Source: Acidithiobacillus marinus
Lineage (GTDB): Bacteria > Pseudomonadota > Gammaproteobacteria > Acidithiobacillales > Acidithiobacillaceae
NCBI RefSeq assembly: GCF_002847505.1
Contig: NZ_MXAV01000044.1
Location: 62,001 to 126,000, forward strand
DNA length: 64,000 nucleotides
Reading direction: 5' to 3'
Shown here: piece after piece, positions 1 to 8,418 of the stretch
Position numbering within the stretch: position 1 is the first letter of the stretch
How the letters are laid out: every line of letters starts with the position of its first letter
Made by a program: the position numbers and the translations under genes
Notes under the pieces: model-generated
Database searches by the model: none
The model's input: only the letters and a program-made list of their open reading frames with translations
Told to the model about the DNA's origin: nothing

Positions 1-673
1 GTGTTACCGTACGCTTGAATTTACCTGCAGTGAACTGCTCAAAATCAATATTGCGCTCCTGCAGCCAGCGATGAAAATTAGGAATCTGCGCCACCACGCC
101 TATAGAGCCCAGCAGGGCAAAAGGGCTGGCCACAATCCGGTCTGCGGTGACGGCCATCATGTACCCACCACTGGCAGCGACAGCATCCACCAGCACCGTA
201 CAATGTATTTTGGCGGCACGCAGGCGCAGCAGTTGGGCTGCCGCCAGGCCGTAGGTGTTGACCATGCCCCCGCCACTTTCAAGGCGGATCAGCACCGCAT
301 CACCAGGTTGGGCGGCTTGAAGGATGGCGGTGATTTCCTCACGCAGAGTACTCACCGCCGAGGCCCGGATATCTCCCTTGAAGTCCAACAGATAGGTGCA
401 TTTTTCAGTTTCTTTATTCTGGGCTTTGTGCGCTTTTTTGAGCGCCTTTTGCTGCGCTTTGCGGGCTTTTTTATCGAGGCGCAGGGCTTCAATGTGTGCG
501 CCTGACTGTTCGATCTGGCGGCGCAGATCAGTCACCTGTACCTGGCCTGCTGGCGTAGGTTTGCGCTTGCTGAGGGCAATGGCGGCAATGCCTCCGGCGA
601 CGATCAGGATAGCGACCACAATGGTGGCGGTTTCGGCGAGAAAGGTCAGGTAGTGACTCAAGAAATTTTCCAT
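1..673 (-). CDS. sohB: SohB-like inner-membrane serine peptidase (S49), 3' end outside window
   Basis: The minus-strand frame opens at ATG 673 and stays open to the left edge, so about 224 N-terminal residues are visible and the C-terminus is missing. An N-terminal membrane helix (about residues 12-32) is followed by a Lys/Gln-rich charged linker, then the S49 ClpP-like fold. The segment AASGGYMMA holds the presumed catalytic serine, and the fold continues into LLGSIGVVAQIPNF. S49 peptidases (SppA/SohB) degrade membrane or signal-peptide fragments at the cytoplasmic membrane, often with a Ser-Lys dyad; the lysine would lie beyond the window edge. The linker after the membrane helix favours SohB over SppA. 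It is divergent from moaD. Family is clear; the exact SohB name is inferred. Confidence 0.88.
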   Translation of the reverse strand, partial: MENFLSHYLTFLAETATIVVAILIVAGGIAAIALSKRKPTPAGQVQVTDLRRQIEQSGAHIEALRLDKKARKAQQKALKKAHKAQNKETEKCTYLLDFKGDIRASAVSTLREEITAILQAAQPGDAVLIRLESGGGMVNTYGLAAAQLLRLRAAKIHCTVLVDAVAASGGYMMAVTADRIVASPFALLGSIGVVAQIPNFHRWLQERNIDFEQFTAGKFKRTVT

Positions 674-826
674 GGGCAGACTATATACCAGATGGATGCA
701 GGTCCAAAAGGCGGCGAGATGTCCCCCATGAAATAATTTGTCGGGTACTGGCATGCGGATGCTTTCGGTTGAAGCCCAGGGCCTGCGGGCGTTATCATTT
801 GCAATCTACGCTAATGGAATTCTCGA

Positions 827-1069
827 ATGATTCATGTGAAATTTTTTGCCAGCGTCCGCGAGCGCGTCGGGATGGCGGAAATGCAGTTGCCCTGTCCGCC
901 CGGGGATTTTTCGGTGGAAGAGGTGTTGACTATGGTGGAGGGGCAGGCTGGAACGGAGTTGCGTGACGTGCACTTACTGGCTTCTCTCAATCAGCAGCAT
1001 GTGCCTTTTACCGCTCCCGTTCAGGATGATGACGAAGTGGCATTTTTCCCTCCAGTAACAGGAGGTTGA
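827..1069 (+). CDS. moaD: Molybdopterin synthase sulfur-carrier subunit MoaD
   Basis: This 80-residue ubiquitin-like protein ends in the diagnostic Gly-Gly (PPVTGG). In the family that terminus is thiocarboxylated and donates sulfur to precursor Z (cyclic pyranopterin monophosphate) inside the MoaD-MoaE complex. It starts at ATG 827 (MIHVKFFASVRERVG), as in other MoaD proteins. moaE follows immediately, so the two subunits are probably made together. No other molybdenum cofactor genes lie nearby, so the remaining pathway genes must be elsewhere. Confidence 0.93.
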   Translation: MIHVKFFASVRERVGMAEMQLPCPPGDFSVEEVLTMVEGQAGTELRDVHLLASLNQQHVPFTAPVQDDDEVAFFPPVTGG

Positions 1070-1071
1070 GA

Positions 1072-1560
1072 GTGATTGTTAAAGTTCAGGAAGAAGATTT
1101 TGATGTTTCGGCCGAGTGCGCCGGAATGACTGAATCGAAGGGGGCCGGAGCGCTGGTGACTTTTATCGGTACAGTGCGGGATTACAGTGATGCCAGCGAC
1201 ATTCTCTCTCTGGATATTGAGCACTATCCGGGGATGACGGAAAAAGAACTGGAGCGGGTCAGCCGCGAAGCTGCGCAACAGTATGACATTCTCGATAGTT
1301 TGATTATTCATCGTTACGGCGTATTGCAGCCGGAGGATAAGATTGTGCTGGTGGCAGTCTGGTCCCGGCATCGTGCTACCGCCTTTGATGCCTGTCGTTT
1401 TTTGATTGATGTGCTCAAAAGCAGTGCGCCGTTCTGGAAAAAGGAAATTACGCCCCAGGGATCGCGCTGGGTGACGGATTGTCCGGGTTGCCGGGCGGGA
1501 AGTCGCGAGGGGCACAGCCATGCGCCTCATGCCGCTCCGCACCTACTCCATTCGCGTTGA
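1072..1560 (+). CDS. moaE: Molybdopterin synthase catalytic subunit MoaE
   Basis: MoaE is the large subunit of molybdopterin synthase; with MoaD it inserts the dithiolene sulfurs into the cofactor precursor. Family segments seen include GALVTFIGTVRD, LDIEHYPGMTEKEL, IHRYGVLQPEDKIV and FWKKE. I chose GTG 1072 because a GGAGG box (1061-1065) lies 6 nt upstream; the in-frame TTG 1066 overlaps the moaD stop and is too close to that box. The C-terminus is unusual: after SRWVTDCPG it carries a CPGC pair and a His-rich tail (HSHAPHAAPHLLH), not the usual short acidic end. The tail could bind metal or be functionless. Confidence 0.92.
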   Translation: MIVKVQEEDFDVSAECAGMTESKGAGALVTFIGTVRDYSDASDILSLDIEHYPGMTEKELERVSREAAQQYDILDSLIIHRYGVLQPEDKIVLVAVWSRHRATAFDACRFLIDVLKSSAPFWKKEITPQGSRWVTDCPGCRAGSREGHSHAPHAAPHLLHSR

Positions 1561-1596
1561 ATTTATCCAGAAGCAGATCAGTAAAGGAACTCTTTT

Positions 1597-2082
1597 ATGC
1601 CAAGTTTTGATGTGGTTTCTGAAGTGGATATGCAGGAAGTGGACAATGCCTTGCATACTACCCAGAAAGAAATTACCACCCGCTATGATTTCAAGGGCAG
1701 CAAGGCGTCTATTGAACGAAAAGACAAAGAAATCATTCTGATCGCCGAAGATGAATATAAACTGGGGCAGATGATTGATCTGTTTTCAGCCCGGCTGGTC
1801 AAACGTGGTGTGGATCTGAAAGCCCTGGATGTCGGTAAATGTGCTGCCGCAGCAGGGGGCATGGAACGTCAGGTGCTCACCCTGAAAGTGGGGCTGGAAA
1901 CGGAAGTTTCCAAACGCATGATCAAGCATCTCAAGGATGGCAAATTCAAGGCCCAGGGTAGTATCCAGGGTGACCAGCTCCGAGTTTCCGGAAAAAGTCG
2001 CGACGAATTGCAGGCGGCTATTGCCGCTTTGCGCGCCAAGGATTTTGGTCTACCCCTGCAATTCAATAATTTTCGCGACTGA
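1597..2082 (+). CDS. yajQ: YajQ family nucleotide-binding protein
   Basis: A 161-residue protein matching the YajQ/UPF0234 family over its full length, beginning [19 protein letters not shown] and ending [10 protein letters not shown]. The family has two ferredoxin-like subdomains; some members bind cyclic di-GMP and influence transcription, others bind nucleotides or tRNA. The conserved early motif [10 protein letters not shown] is present. It lies 36 nt after moaE and 12 nt before gcvT on the same strand, so transcription with either is plausible. Which ligand it binds cannot be read from the sequence. Confidence 0.92.
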   Translation: MPSFDVVSEVDMQEVDNALHTTQKEITTRYDFKGSKASIERKDKEIILIAEDEYKLGQMIDLFSARLVKRGVDLKALDVGKCAAAAGGMERQVLTLKVGLETEVSKRMIKHLKDGKFKAQGSIQGDQLRVSGKSRDELQAAIAALRAKDFGLPLQFNNFRD

Positions 2083-2094
2083 AGGCAGATACCC

Positions 2095-3204
2095 ATGAGC
2101 AAACAGACTGCGCTCTACCTGTGGCATCTGGCCCACGGTGCCCGTATGGTGGATTTCGCCGGATGGCAAATGCCGTTGCAATACGCGTCCCAACTGGCGG
2201 AACATAAAGCTGTTCGTGAGACTGCCGGTTTTTTTGATGTTTCCCACATGCGGCCATTGGATATCGAAGGTGAAGATGCCCGCCGCCTGCTGCGTTATGC
2301 CCTGGCCAACGATGTGGCCAAACTCGACGCGCATCCGGGGAAAGCCCTGTACAGCACCTTGTTACAGGCGGACGGCGGCATCCTCGATGATTTGATTATT
2401 TATCATTGGGCTGCGAATGCCTACCGGATTGTCCTCAATGCGGCGGGAGCCGAAGCCGATACAGCACATTTTCAGCGACTGATAGACCAGCATGCCTGGC
2501 AGGTGACGCTGCAAAAACGCCCTGATCTGGGTATTCTCGCCGTGCAGGGCCCCAAAGCGCGGTCAATAGTGGCTGACCTGCTGCAACTCCCAGACCTGCA
2601 GAGCATGAAAACCTTCACGGCGCTGGAAGCAAATGATTATTTCATTGGTCGTACCGGTTATACCGGTGAAGACGGGGTAGAGATCATCACCGCCAATACC
2701 CTGATGCCTGCCTTGGCGGAGCGTCTGCTCGCGGCCGGAATAATCCCGGCGGGCCTCGCCGCCAGAGACAGCCTGCGCCTGGAAGCGGGCCTGGATTTAT
2801 ATGGTCAGGATATGGATACCCAGGTCTCCCCCTACGCCAGCAATCTTGCCTGGACGGTGGATTTGCGGGATCCGGAACGGAATTTTCTCGGCCGCAGCGC
2901 ACTGGAAGCTGAAACCGCACGCGGCGATGGTCCACGGCTGATCGGCATAGCCTTGCCCGCTGGTATTCCCCGCCATGGCTACGGGCTGGAAGATGGGGCC
3001 GGAGAGCCTTGCGGGGAAGTCACCAGTGGCATCTTTTCGCCGAGTTTGCAGTGCGGTATTGCCCTGGCGCGGGTCAATGCGCCGATAGAACCGGGAAGTA
3101 TCCTGCAGTTAGTCATTCGTGGCGCTCGCAAGCCAGCCTTGGTGGTCAAGCCGCCTTTCTGGCGTCAGGGCGCCGCTACTTTTTCCTTTGCTGAGGAGTG
3201 TTGA
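2095..3204 (+). CDS. gcvT: Glycine cleavage system T protein (aminomethyltransferase)
   Basis: GcvT moves the aminomethyl carbon from lipoyl-H protein to tetrahydrofolate, releasing ammonia and forming methylene-THF. The 369-residue protein has the folate-binding GcvT fold: VDFAGWQMPLQY near the N-terminus, the ETAGFFDVSHM segment, TGYTGEDGVEI around residue 195, and the C-terminal beta-barrel domain. It is the first gene of a gcvT-gcvH-gcvPA-gcvPB set with spacings of 4, 5 and -4 nt, so all parts except the L protein (lpd) are co-expressed. No room exists upstream for a glycine riboswitch, since yajQ ends 12 nt earlier. Confidence 0.96.
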   Translation: MSKQTALYLWHLAHGARMVDFAGWQMPLQYASQLAEHKAVRETAGFFDVSHMRPLDIEGEDARRLLRYALANDVAKLDAHPGKALYSTLLQADGGILDDLIIYHWAANAYRIVLNAAGAEADTAHFQRLIDQHAWQVTLQKRPDLGILAVQGPKARSIVADLLQLPDLQSMKTFTALEANDYFIGRTGYTGEDGVEIITANTLMPALAERLLAAGIIPAGLAARDSLRLEAGLDLYGQDMDTQVSPYASNLAWTVDLRDPERNFLGRSALEAETARGDGPRLIGIALPAGIPRHGYGLEDGAGEPCGEVTSGIFSPSLQCGIALARVNAPIEPGSILQLVIRGARKPALVVKPPFWRQGAATFSFAEEC

Positions 3205-3208
3205 GGGC

Positions 3209-3592
3209 ATGAGTAAAATTCCGGAATCATTACGTTATAGCGACACCCACGAGTGGGTCGAAGATTTGGGCGGGGGACGTTACCGGATGGGCATTACCGA
3301 TCATGCCCAGGAGTTGCTGGGTGATCTGGTCTATGCCGAGGTGCCCGAAATCGGTAAAACCGTCAAGGCCGGGACGGTTTGCGGCGTGCTGGAATCAGTC
3401 AAGGCCGCAGCCGACTTGTATTCACCCATTGACGGCAAGGTGCTGGAACGCAATGAAGGGCTCAGTGACAATCCTCAGTGGCTCAATGAGGATCCCTATG
3501 GGCAAGGCTGGATCATGGTGGTCAGTGCCGATGCGGCTGCTTTTGACAAATTATTGGATGCGGCGGCTTACAGCGCTATCGAGGGAGCTTAA
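3209..3592 (+). CDS. gcvH: Glycine cleavage system H protein (lipoyl carrier)
   Basis: A 127-residue lipoyl-domain protein that shuttles the aminomethyl intermediate between P, T and L proteins. The lipoylation site is Lys65 in GVLESVKAAADLYSP. I used ATG 3209 (MSKIPESLRYSDTHEW), which matches the family start; longer in-frame openings run back into gcvT and are not credible. The gene begins 4 nt after the gcvT stop and ends 5 nt before gcvPA. Confidence 0.96.
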   Translation: MSKIPESLRYSDTHEWVEDLGGGRYRMGITDHAQELLGDLVYAEVPEIGKTVKAGTVCGVLESVKAAADLYSPIDGKVLERNEGLSDNPQWLNEDPYGQGWIMVVSADAAAFDKLLDAAAYSAIEGA

Positions 3593-3597
3593 GCTAA

Positions 3598-4941
3598 ATG
3601 CCCTATATACCTCATGATGCGGAGGAGACGGCGGCCATGCTCGCGGCCGTCGGCCTAAGCAGTCTGGATGCGCTATTTGATGAAATTCCCTCCAGTCTGC
3701 AAGTGCATGACATGGCATTACCCGAAGGGCTGTCCGAGCGGGTACTGCGTCGGGAGCTGGAAGGCCGGGCACTGAGTAATTCCCCTTTGCTGTGTTTTGC
3801 CGGTGGTGGTGCCTATGCCCACCACATTCCCGCTATCGTTTGGGAAATTGCCGCCCGGGGAGAATTTTATTCTGCTTACACCCCCTATCAGCCCGAAGCC
3901 AGTCAGGGTACTTTGCAGGTACTGTATGAGTATCAGAGCTTCATCACGCGTCTGACAGGGCTGGAAGTTAGTAATGCCTCACTCTACGATGGCGCCTCGG
4001 GGCTGGCGGAAGCCTGTCTGATGGCCTTGCGCATTCAGGGCAGCGAAAAAAGCATTCTCGTCCCCGAAAATCTCCTGCCCAGCTGGCGGAAGGTACTGGA
4101 TACGGTATTGGGTATGCAGCAGATTCGTCTCATACCGGTGCCTTATGATGCCCGAACCGGCTTGTTACAGTTGCCCACAGAAGCCGGCGACGCAGCGGCC
4201 ATGATTATCCCTCAGATCAATGCCTTCGGCCTGCTGGAAGCGGTAGACAGTCTCACCGACTGGGCCCATGCCCATGGCTTGTTGAGCATTGCGGTAGTGA
4301 ACCCCCTGGCCTTGGCCATGCTCAAGGCTCCCGGTGACTGGGGCGAACAGGGCGCCGATATCGCCGTGGGGGAGGGCCAGCCTATGGGGATCCCCCTGAC
4401 CGGCGGTGGCCCCTATTTTGGTTTTCTCGCCTGTCGCAAGGCCTATGTTCGGCAACTGCCCGGAAGACTGGTAGCCAAAACGGTTGATGCCCGGGGCCGG
4501 GAAGCTTACTGCCTGACCCTGCAGGCCCGGGAACAGCATATCCGGCGCGGCAAGGCGACCAGTAATATCTGCACCAATCAGGGCTTGATGGTGACTGCTG
4601 CCACCATTCACATGGCGACCCTCGGCAGTCATGGCCTCCAGGAAACCGCCCAAATCTGTCATACCCGCGCTCAGCAATTGCGGGAATGGCTGAAAGAGCT
4701 GCCGGGAGTCAGCTTTCCCCATGCTGGTCCATTTTTCCATGAATGGGTGCTGCGTCTGCCCGTTTCTGCGGTCAAAGTGCGCGATGCCTTGCTGGGGCAC
4801 GGCCTGCTGGCCGGCATTCCCCTGCAGGAGTGGCATATGGGAGAAGCCGGAGACCTGCTGGTCTGTACGACGGAACTGCTGGAAGAATCCGACCTGCTGA
4901 CCTATCGCGACGCCCTGCACAGCGTTTTGGAGGCCCAATGA
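3598..4941 (+). CDS. gcvPA: Glycine dehydrogenase (decarboxylating) subunit 1
   Basis: The N-terminal half of the glycine decarboxylase (P protein), here a separate 447-residue polypeptide. The split PA/PB form makes an alpha2-beta2 enzyme that decarboxylates glycine onto lipoyl-H protein. Visible signatures are YTPYQPEASQGTLQ, the EYQSFITRLTGLEVSNASLYDGA stretch (residues about 110-135), and the GGPYFGFLACR segment. Its stop overlaps the gcvPB start by 4 nt (ATGA), consistent with translational coupling of the two subunits. Confidence 0.96.
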   Translation: MPYIPHDAEETAAMLAAVGLSSLDALFDEIPSSLQVHDMALPEGLSERVLRRELEGRALSNSPLLCFAGGGAYAHHIPAIVWEIAARGEFYSAYTPYQPEASQGTLQVLYEYQSFITRLTGLEVSNASLYDGASGLAEACLMALRIQGSEKSILVPENLLPSWRKVLDTVLGMQQIRLIPVPYDARTGLLQLPTEAGDAAAMIIPQINAFGLLEAVDSLTDWAHAHGLLSIAVVNPLALAMLKAPGDWGEQGADIAVGEGQPMGIPLTGGGPYFGFLACRKAYVRQLPGRLVAKTVDARGREAYCLTLQAREQHIRRGKATSNICTNQGLMVTAATIHMATLGSHGLQETAQICHTRAQQLREWLKELPGVSFPHAGPFFHEWVLRLPVSAVKVRDALLGHGLLAGIPLQEWHMGEAGDLLVCTTELLEESDLLTYRDALHSVLEAQ

Positions 4942-6407
4942 ACTATCCCCAGGAAAACAGCAGGCAAAATGCCGTGACGGATAGTATTTTCGATCATGAT
5001 CATGCTTTACCAGCGCCGGAAAGTCCCGGAGATATTCCCGCTGAATTGCTGCGCAAGACCCCGTTAAATCTCCCCAATGCCTCTGAACTGGATGTATTGC
5101 GGCATTATACGCGCTTGTCACAAAAGAATTTTTCCATTGATACCCAGTTTTATCCACTGGGATCCTGCACCATGAAATATAACCCGCGCATTGCCCATGC
5201 CATGGCATCCTTGCCGGGTTTTGCCCGACTGCATCCGGATACCCCGGCGCCGGCCATGCAAGGCCTGCTGCAGGTGCTCTGGGAGCTCCAGGAATGGCTG
5301 GCTGCGGCGACGGGCATGGCTGCCGTCAGCCTGACCCCGGCAGCGGGGGCACAGGGCGAGCTGGCCGGGGTAGCGATGATCCGCGCCTATCATCACGCCC
5401 GGGGAGATACGGCCCGCAACAAAATGCTGATCCCCACGGCGGCCCACGGTACCAATCCGGCCAGCGCGCAAATGGCCGGATTTGAGGTCATCGAAATTCC
5501 CAATCTGCCCGATGGCGATCTGGATATGGAAGCTTTGGATGCCCATCTGGGTCCGGATGTGGCTGGCATCATGCTCACCAATCCCTCGACCCTGGGAGTT
5601 TTTGAAAGACGTATCGCGGAAATCGCCCGGCACGTTCATGCGGCCGGGGGGCTGCTCTACTATGATGGAGCCAATCTCAATGCCATCCTCGGGCGCGTTC
5701 AGCCCGGGCAAATGGGTTTTGATGTGATGCACCTGAATTTGCATAAGACCTTTGCAACACCCCATGGCGGTGGCGGACCCGGTGCCGGTGCCGTGGCCGT
5801 TCAGGAGCGTCTCAAGCCCTTTTTACCTCTGCCCACCGTCACCAAAGCAGAGAGTGGCGCCCTGCGCTGGATGACGGCAGAAGATGCACCCCAGAGTATC
5901 GGTCAACTCAGCGCCCACGGCGGTAATATCGGTGTGTTGTTGCGCGCCCATGCCTATATCCGCCGTCTGGGTCGGATGGGTGTCGGTCGGGTTTCGGCTT
6001 ACGCCGCGCTCAATGCCAATTATCTGCTCAAGGAATTGCAGAAACTGGGTTACCAGGTCGCTTTTCCGGAACGCCGGGCCAGTCATGAATTCATTCTTTC
6101 GGTCAGTGATCTGCAGCAGGCCAGTGGGATTCGCGCCCTGGATGTGGCTAAACGCCTGCTCGATTTCGGTATTCATGCGCCGACCATTTACTTTCCGCAA
6201 CTGGTGCCCGAGTGCCTTTTGATTGAGCCGACGGAAACCGAAAGCAAGGCGACCCTGGATCGTTTTGTGGCGGTCATGGCGCAAATTCGTGAAGAGGCCC
6301 TGGCGCATCCGGAACTATTGCGGGAAGCTCCACACCATCTGCCCGTAGGCCGACTGGATGAAGCCCTGGCCGCGCGCAAGCTGGACGTGGCGGCCGCTCT
6401 TTCATGA
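4938..6407 (+). CDS. gcvPB: Glycine dehydrogenase (decarboxylating) subunit 2 (PLP subunit)
   Basis: The C-terminal half of the P protein, 489 residues. It carries the pyridoxal-phosphate lysine, Lys270, in MHLNLHKTFATPHGGGGPG, and the FYPLGSCTMKYNP motif near residue 75. I chose ATG 4938, which overlaps the gcvPA stop; an in-frame extension upstream lies wholly within gcvPA. Its stop in turn overlaps the start of the MoxR ATPase gene by 4 nt, linking glycine cleavage to an unrelated envelope-associated trio on one likely transcript. Confidence 0.96.
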   Translation: MNYPQENSRQNAVTDSIFDHDHALPAPESPGDIPAELLRKTPLNLPNASELDVLRHYTRLSQKNFSIDTQFYPLGSCTMKYNPRIAHAMASLPGFARLHPDTPAPAMQGLLQVLWELQEWLAAATGMAAVSLTPAAGAQGELAGVAMIRAYHHARGDTARNKMLIPTAAHGTNPASAQMAGFEVIEIPNLPDGDLDMEALDAHLGPDVAGIMLTNPSTLGVFERRIAEIARHVHAAGGLLYYDGANLNAILGRVQPGQMGFDVMHLNLHKTFATPHGGGGPGAGAVAVQERLKPFLPLPTVTKAESGALRWMTAEDAPQSIGQLSAHGGNIGVLLRAHAYIRRLGRMGVGRVSAYAALNANYLLKELQKLGYQVAFPERRASHEFILSVSDLQQASGIRALDVAKRLLDFGIHAPTIYFPQLVPECLLIEPTETESKATLDRFVAVMAQIREEALAHPELLREAPHHLPVGRLDEALAARKLDVAAALS

Positions 6408-7378
6408 TGTCAGGTGCGCCGGAAACCCATGCCGCATCTTTAACCCCGGACGTTCCGGCGCAGTCTGATCCCCGTCCCGAGCAGTTACTGGTAGCCCTGG
6501 CGGAAGTCCTGCTCGGCAAGGAAAGAGCTATCCGTCTGGCCCTGACCGGTTTTCTCGCGGGCGGCCATATCCTCGTGGAAGATGTTCCCGGAGTGGGTAA
6601 AACTACCTTGGCCCTGGGCTTGGCCCGTTTGTTGGGACTGGATTTTGCCCGTGTGCAGATGACTGCCGACCTCCTGCCGGGAGATATTCTTGGCAGCAGT
6701 GTTTTTGATCCGCGTAGTCAACGCTTTGTATTTCATCCCGGTCCGGTGTTTCACGGAGTGGTCCTCATGGATGAAATCAACCGGGCCTCGCCCCGCAGTC
6801 AGTCAGCTCTGCTGGAAGCCATGGCCGAAGGTCAGGTTTCTGCAGATGGGCAGAGCATGCCCCTGCCGGATCCTTTTTTTGTGATTGCCACCCAGAATCC
6901 CCAGGAACATGCCGGGGTTTTTCCGCTGCCCGAAAGCCAGCTGGACCGTTTTATCCTGCGTTTTTCCCTCGGCTATCCCGGTCGCGAAGCAGAACGCCTG
7001 CTGATCCAGGGTAAAAACCAGCATCCTGCCGATTTGTCTGCCCTGGCGCATCAGGACTTGTTGCAAAAATGGCGGCAGCAGGTCACGGCGGTATTTCTGG
7101 GCACGGAAATGGAAGACATGCTTCTGCAGATAGTGCAGCGGTCCCGAATGGATGCCCGTATCCGTATGGGCTTATCCCCTCGCGCTTTGCTGGCCCTGAA
7201 ATCTGCCGCCCAGGCCTGGGCGTTTCTGGCGGGCCGGGATTTTGTCATCCCTGATGATTTGTGTGCGGTGGCGGTTCCGGTACTGGCGCATCGCCTGCTG
7301 TCCACAGCCAGTTTGTCCGGCGAAAATCTGACGCTGCTGCTGGGTCAGGAGGCCTGGGGCCTGGATATTCATCCCTGA
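6404..7378 (+). CDS. MoxR family AAA+ ATPase
   Basis: A 324-residue AAA+ ATPase of the MoxR class. Walker A is VPGVGKTT (about residues 61-68), Walker B is VLMDEINRASP (about 120-130), and the sensor-1 region is FVIATQNPQEHAGVFPLPESQLDRF-like around residues 160-180. MoxR ATPases act as chaperones in assembly or metallation of partner proteins, frequently ones carrying DUF58 or VWA domains. Here the DUF58 partner gene follows 35 nt downstream, then a transglutaminase-like gene: the standard MoxR-DUF58-TgpA trio. The client is not evident. Confidence 0.93.
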   Translation: MMSGAPETHAASLTPDVPAQSDPRPEQLLVALAEVLLGKERAIRLALTGFLAGGHILVEDVPGVGKTTLALGLARLLGLDFARVQMTADLLPGDILGSSVFDPRSQRFVFHPGPVFHGVVLMDEINRASPRSQSALLEAMAEGQVSADGQSMPLPDPFFVIATQNPQEHAGVFPLPESQLDRFILRFSLGYPGREAERLLIQGKNQHPADLSALAHQDLLQKWRQQVTAVFLGTEMEDMLLQIVQRSRMDARIRMGLSPRALLALKSAAQAWAFLAGRDFVIPDDLCAVAVPVLAHRLLSTASLSGENLTLLLGQEAWGLDIHP

Positions 7379-7413
7379 GCCGTGCGGATGTTCTGCCAGC
7401 AGGAGCATCCATC

Positions 7414-8418
7414 ATGAAACGTCAAAAACGTGAGGTGAGACTTTCCCGTCCCGGCAAGGTCTTTGTCGGGTTAACCCTGGCGCTGGGCTTTGCCGCCGTC
7501 AATACGGGTAATAATGTGCTTTTTCTGCTGGTATCCATGATGTTGTCTCTGATGGTGCTATCGGGTTTTGTGGCCCTGGCCAATATCTGGCGGGTAGAAG
7601 TTCGCCTGCAGCCGGGTCAGATTTTGAGTGCGGAAGAAACTGGTGATCTGTTGCTGCGAATCCATAATAACAAGCCCTGGCCCTTATGGTTAATGGAGCT
7701 GCAACTCGGCGCATCCCGCCAGGCCGTGACGCGCATCGCCGCGCGCCAGGAAGCCGTGCTTACCCTGCGCTGGTGTCCACCCCGACGCGGGCAACCCCCT
7801 CTGCCGGCATTAAAGATGGGTTCGGCGTTCCCCTTTTCTTTCGTCTGGAGAGGGCAGCAGATTCCTGTGAGCGTGGCCGATATGCCCTGGGTTGCTCCGG
7901 CTGTGGGATTGGCGGTGCCTGCTCTCCGTGATCCGGGCGAGCAGCATGAGGCTACGGACAAAGCGGGCGGGCAGGGTGATTTCCTCTGGATTCGTGACTG
8001 GCGTCCCGGAGAAAGCTTGCATCAGATTGTCTGGCGACGGGTGGATTGGTCGCAAAATTTTTCAGGGAACATGACCTTTCCCGGTCGGGAGCAGGAAAAA
8101 TCCGGACAAGCAGCGTTGTTGCTGGATTGGGAGGCCCCGCAATGGCAGGATTATGGAAGGGAACAACGCTTGCAGATTTTTCGGGCAGCACTGGAAAAGG
8201 CCTGGTCCCAGGGCTGGTTCTGGCAGTTGCAAATGCCCACGGGTACTTTGAATGGGCAGGGGCGGGTGCATTCCGATCAGGCTTTGCTGTTGCTCGCACA
8301 ACTGCCGCCCTTTCCACCGGAATCTGATTCTGACATGGAAGCCGCAGCCCTGAGTATTACCCAGAAGTTCCGGCAATGGGGCCAGCGCTTCGCCGGGTTA
8401 CCCCGGAAGGTGCTTTGA
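7414..8418 (+). CDS. DUF58 domain membrane protein
   Basis: A 334-residue protein with two adjacent N-terminal membrane helices (about residues 15-58: FVGLTLALGFAAVNTGNNVL then LLVSMMLSLMVLSGFVAL). A soluble domain follows with the DUF58 signature RDWRPGESLHQIVWRRV near residue 195. The ATG at 7414 follows an AGGAG box (7401-7405). DUF58 proteins are VWA-related and normally pair with a MoxR ATPase and a transglutaminase, as here. The stop overlaps the next start by one base. Cellular role is unknown beyond a presumed envelope function. Confidence 0.88.
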   Translation: MKRQKREVRLSRPGKVFVGLTLALGFAAVNTGNNVLFLLVSMMLSLMVLSGFVALANIWRVEVRLQPGQILSAEETGDLLLRIHNNKPWPLWLMELQLGASRQAVTRIAARQEAVLTLRWCPPRRGQPPLPALKMGSAFPFSFVWRGQQIPVSVADMPWVAPAVGLAVPALRDPGEQHEATDKAGGQGDFLWIRDWRPGESLHQIVWRRVDWSQNFSGNMTFPGREQEKSGQAALLLDWEAPQWQDYGREQRLQIFRAALEKAWSQGWFWQLQMPTGTLNGQGRVHSDQALLLLAQLPPFPPESDSDMEAAALSITQKFRQWGQRFAGLPRKVL

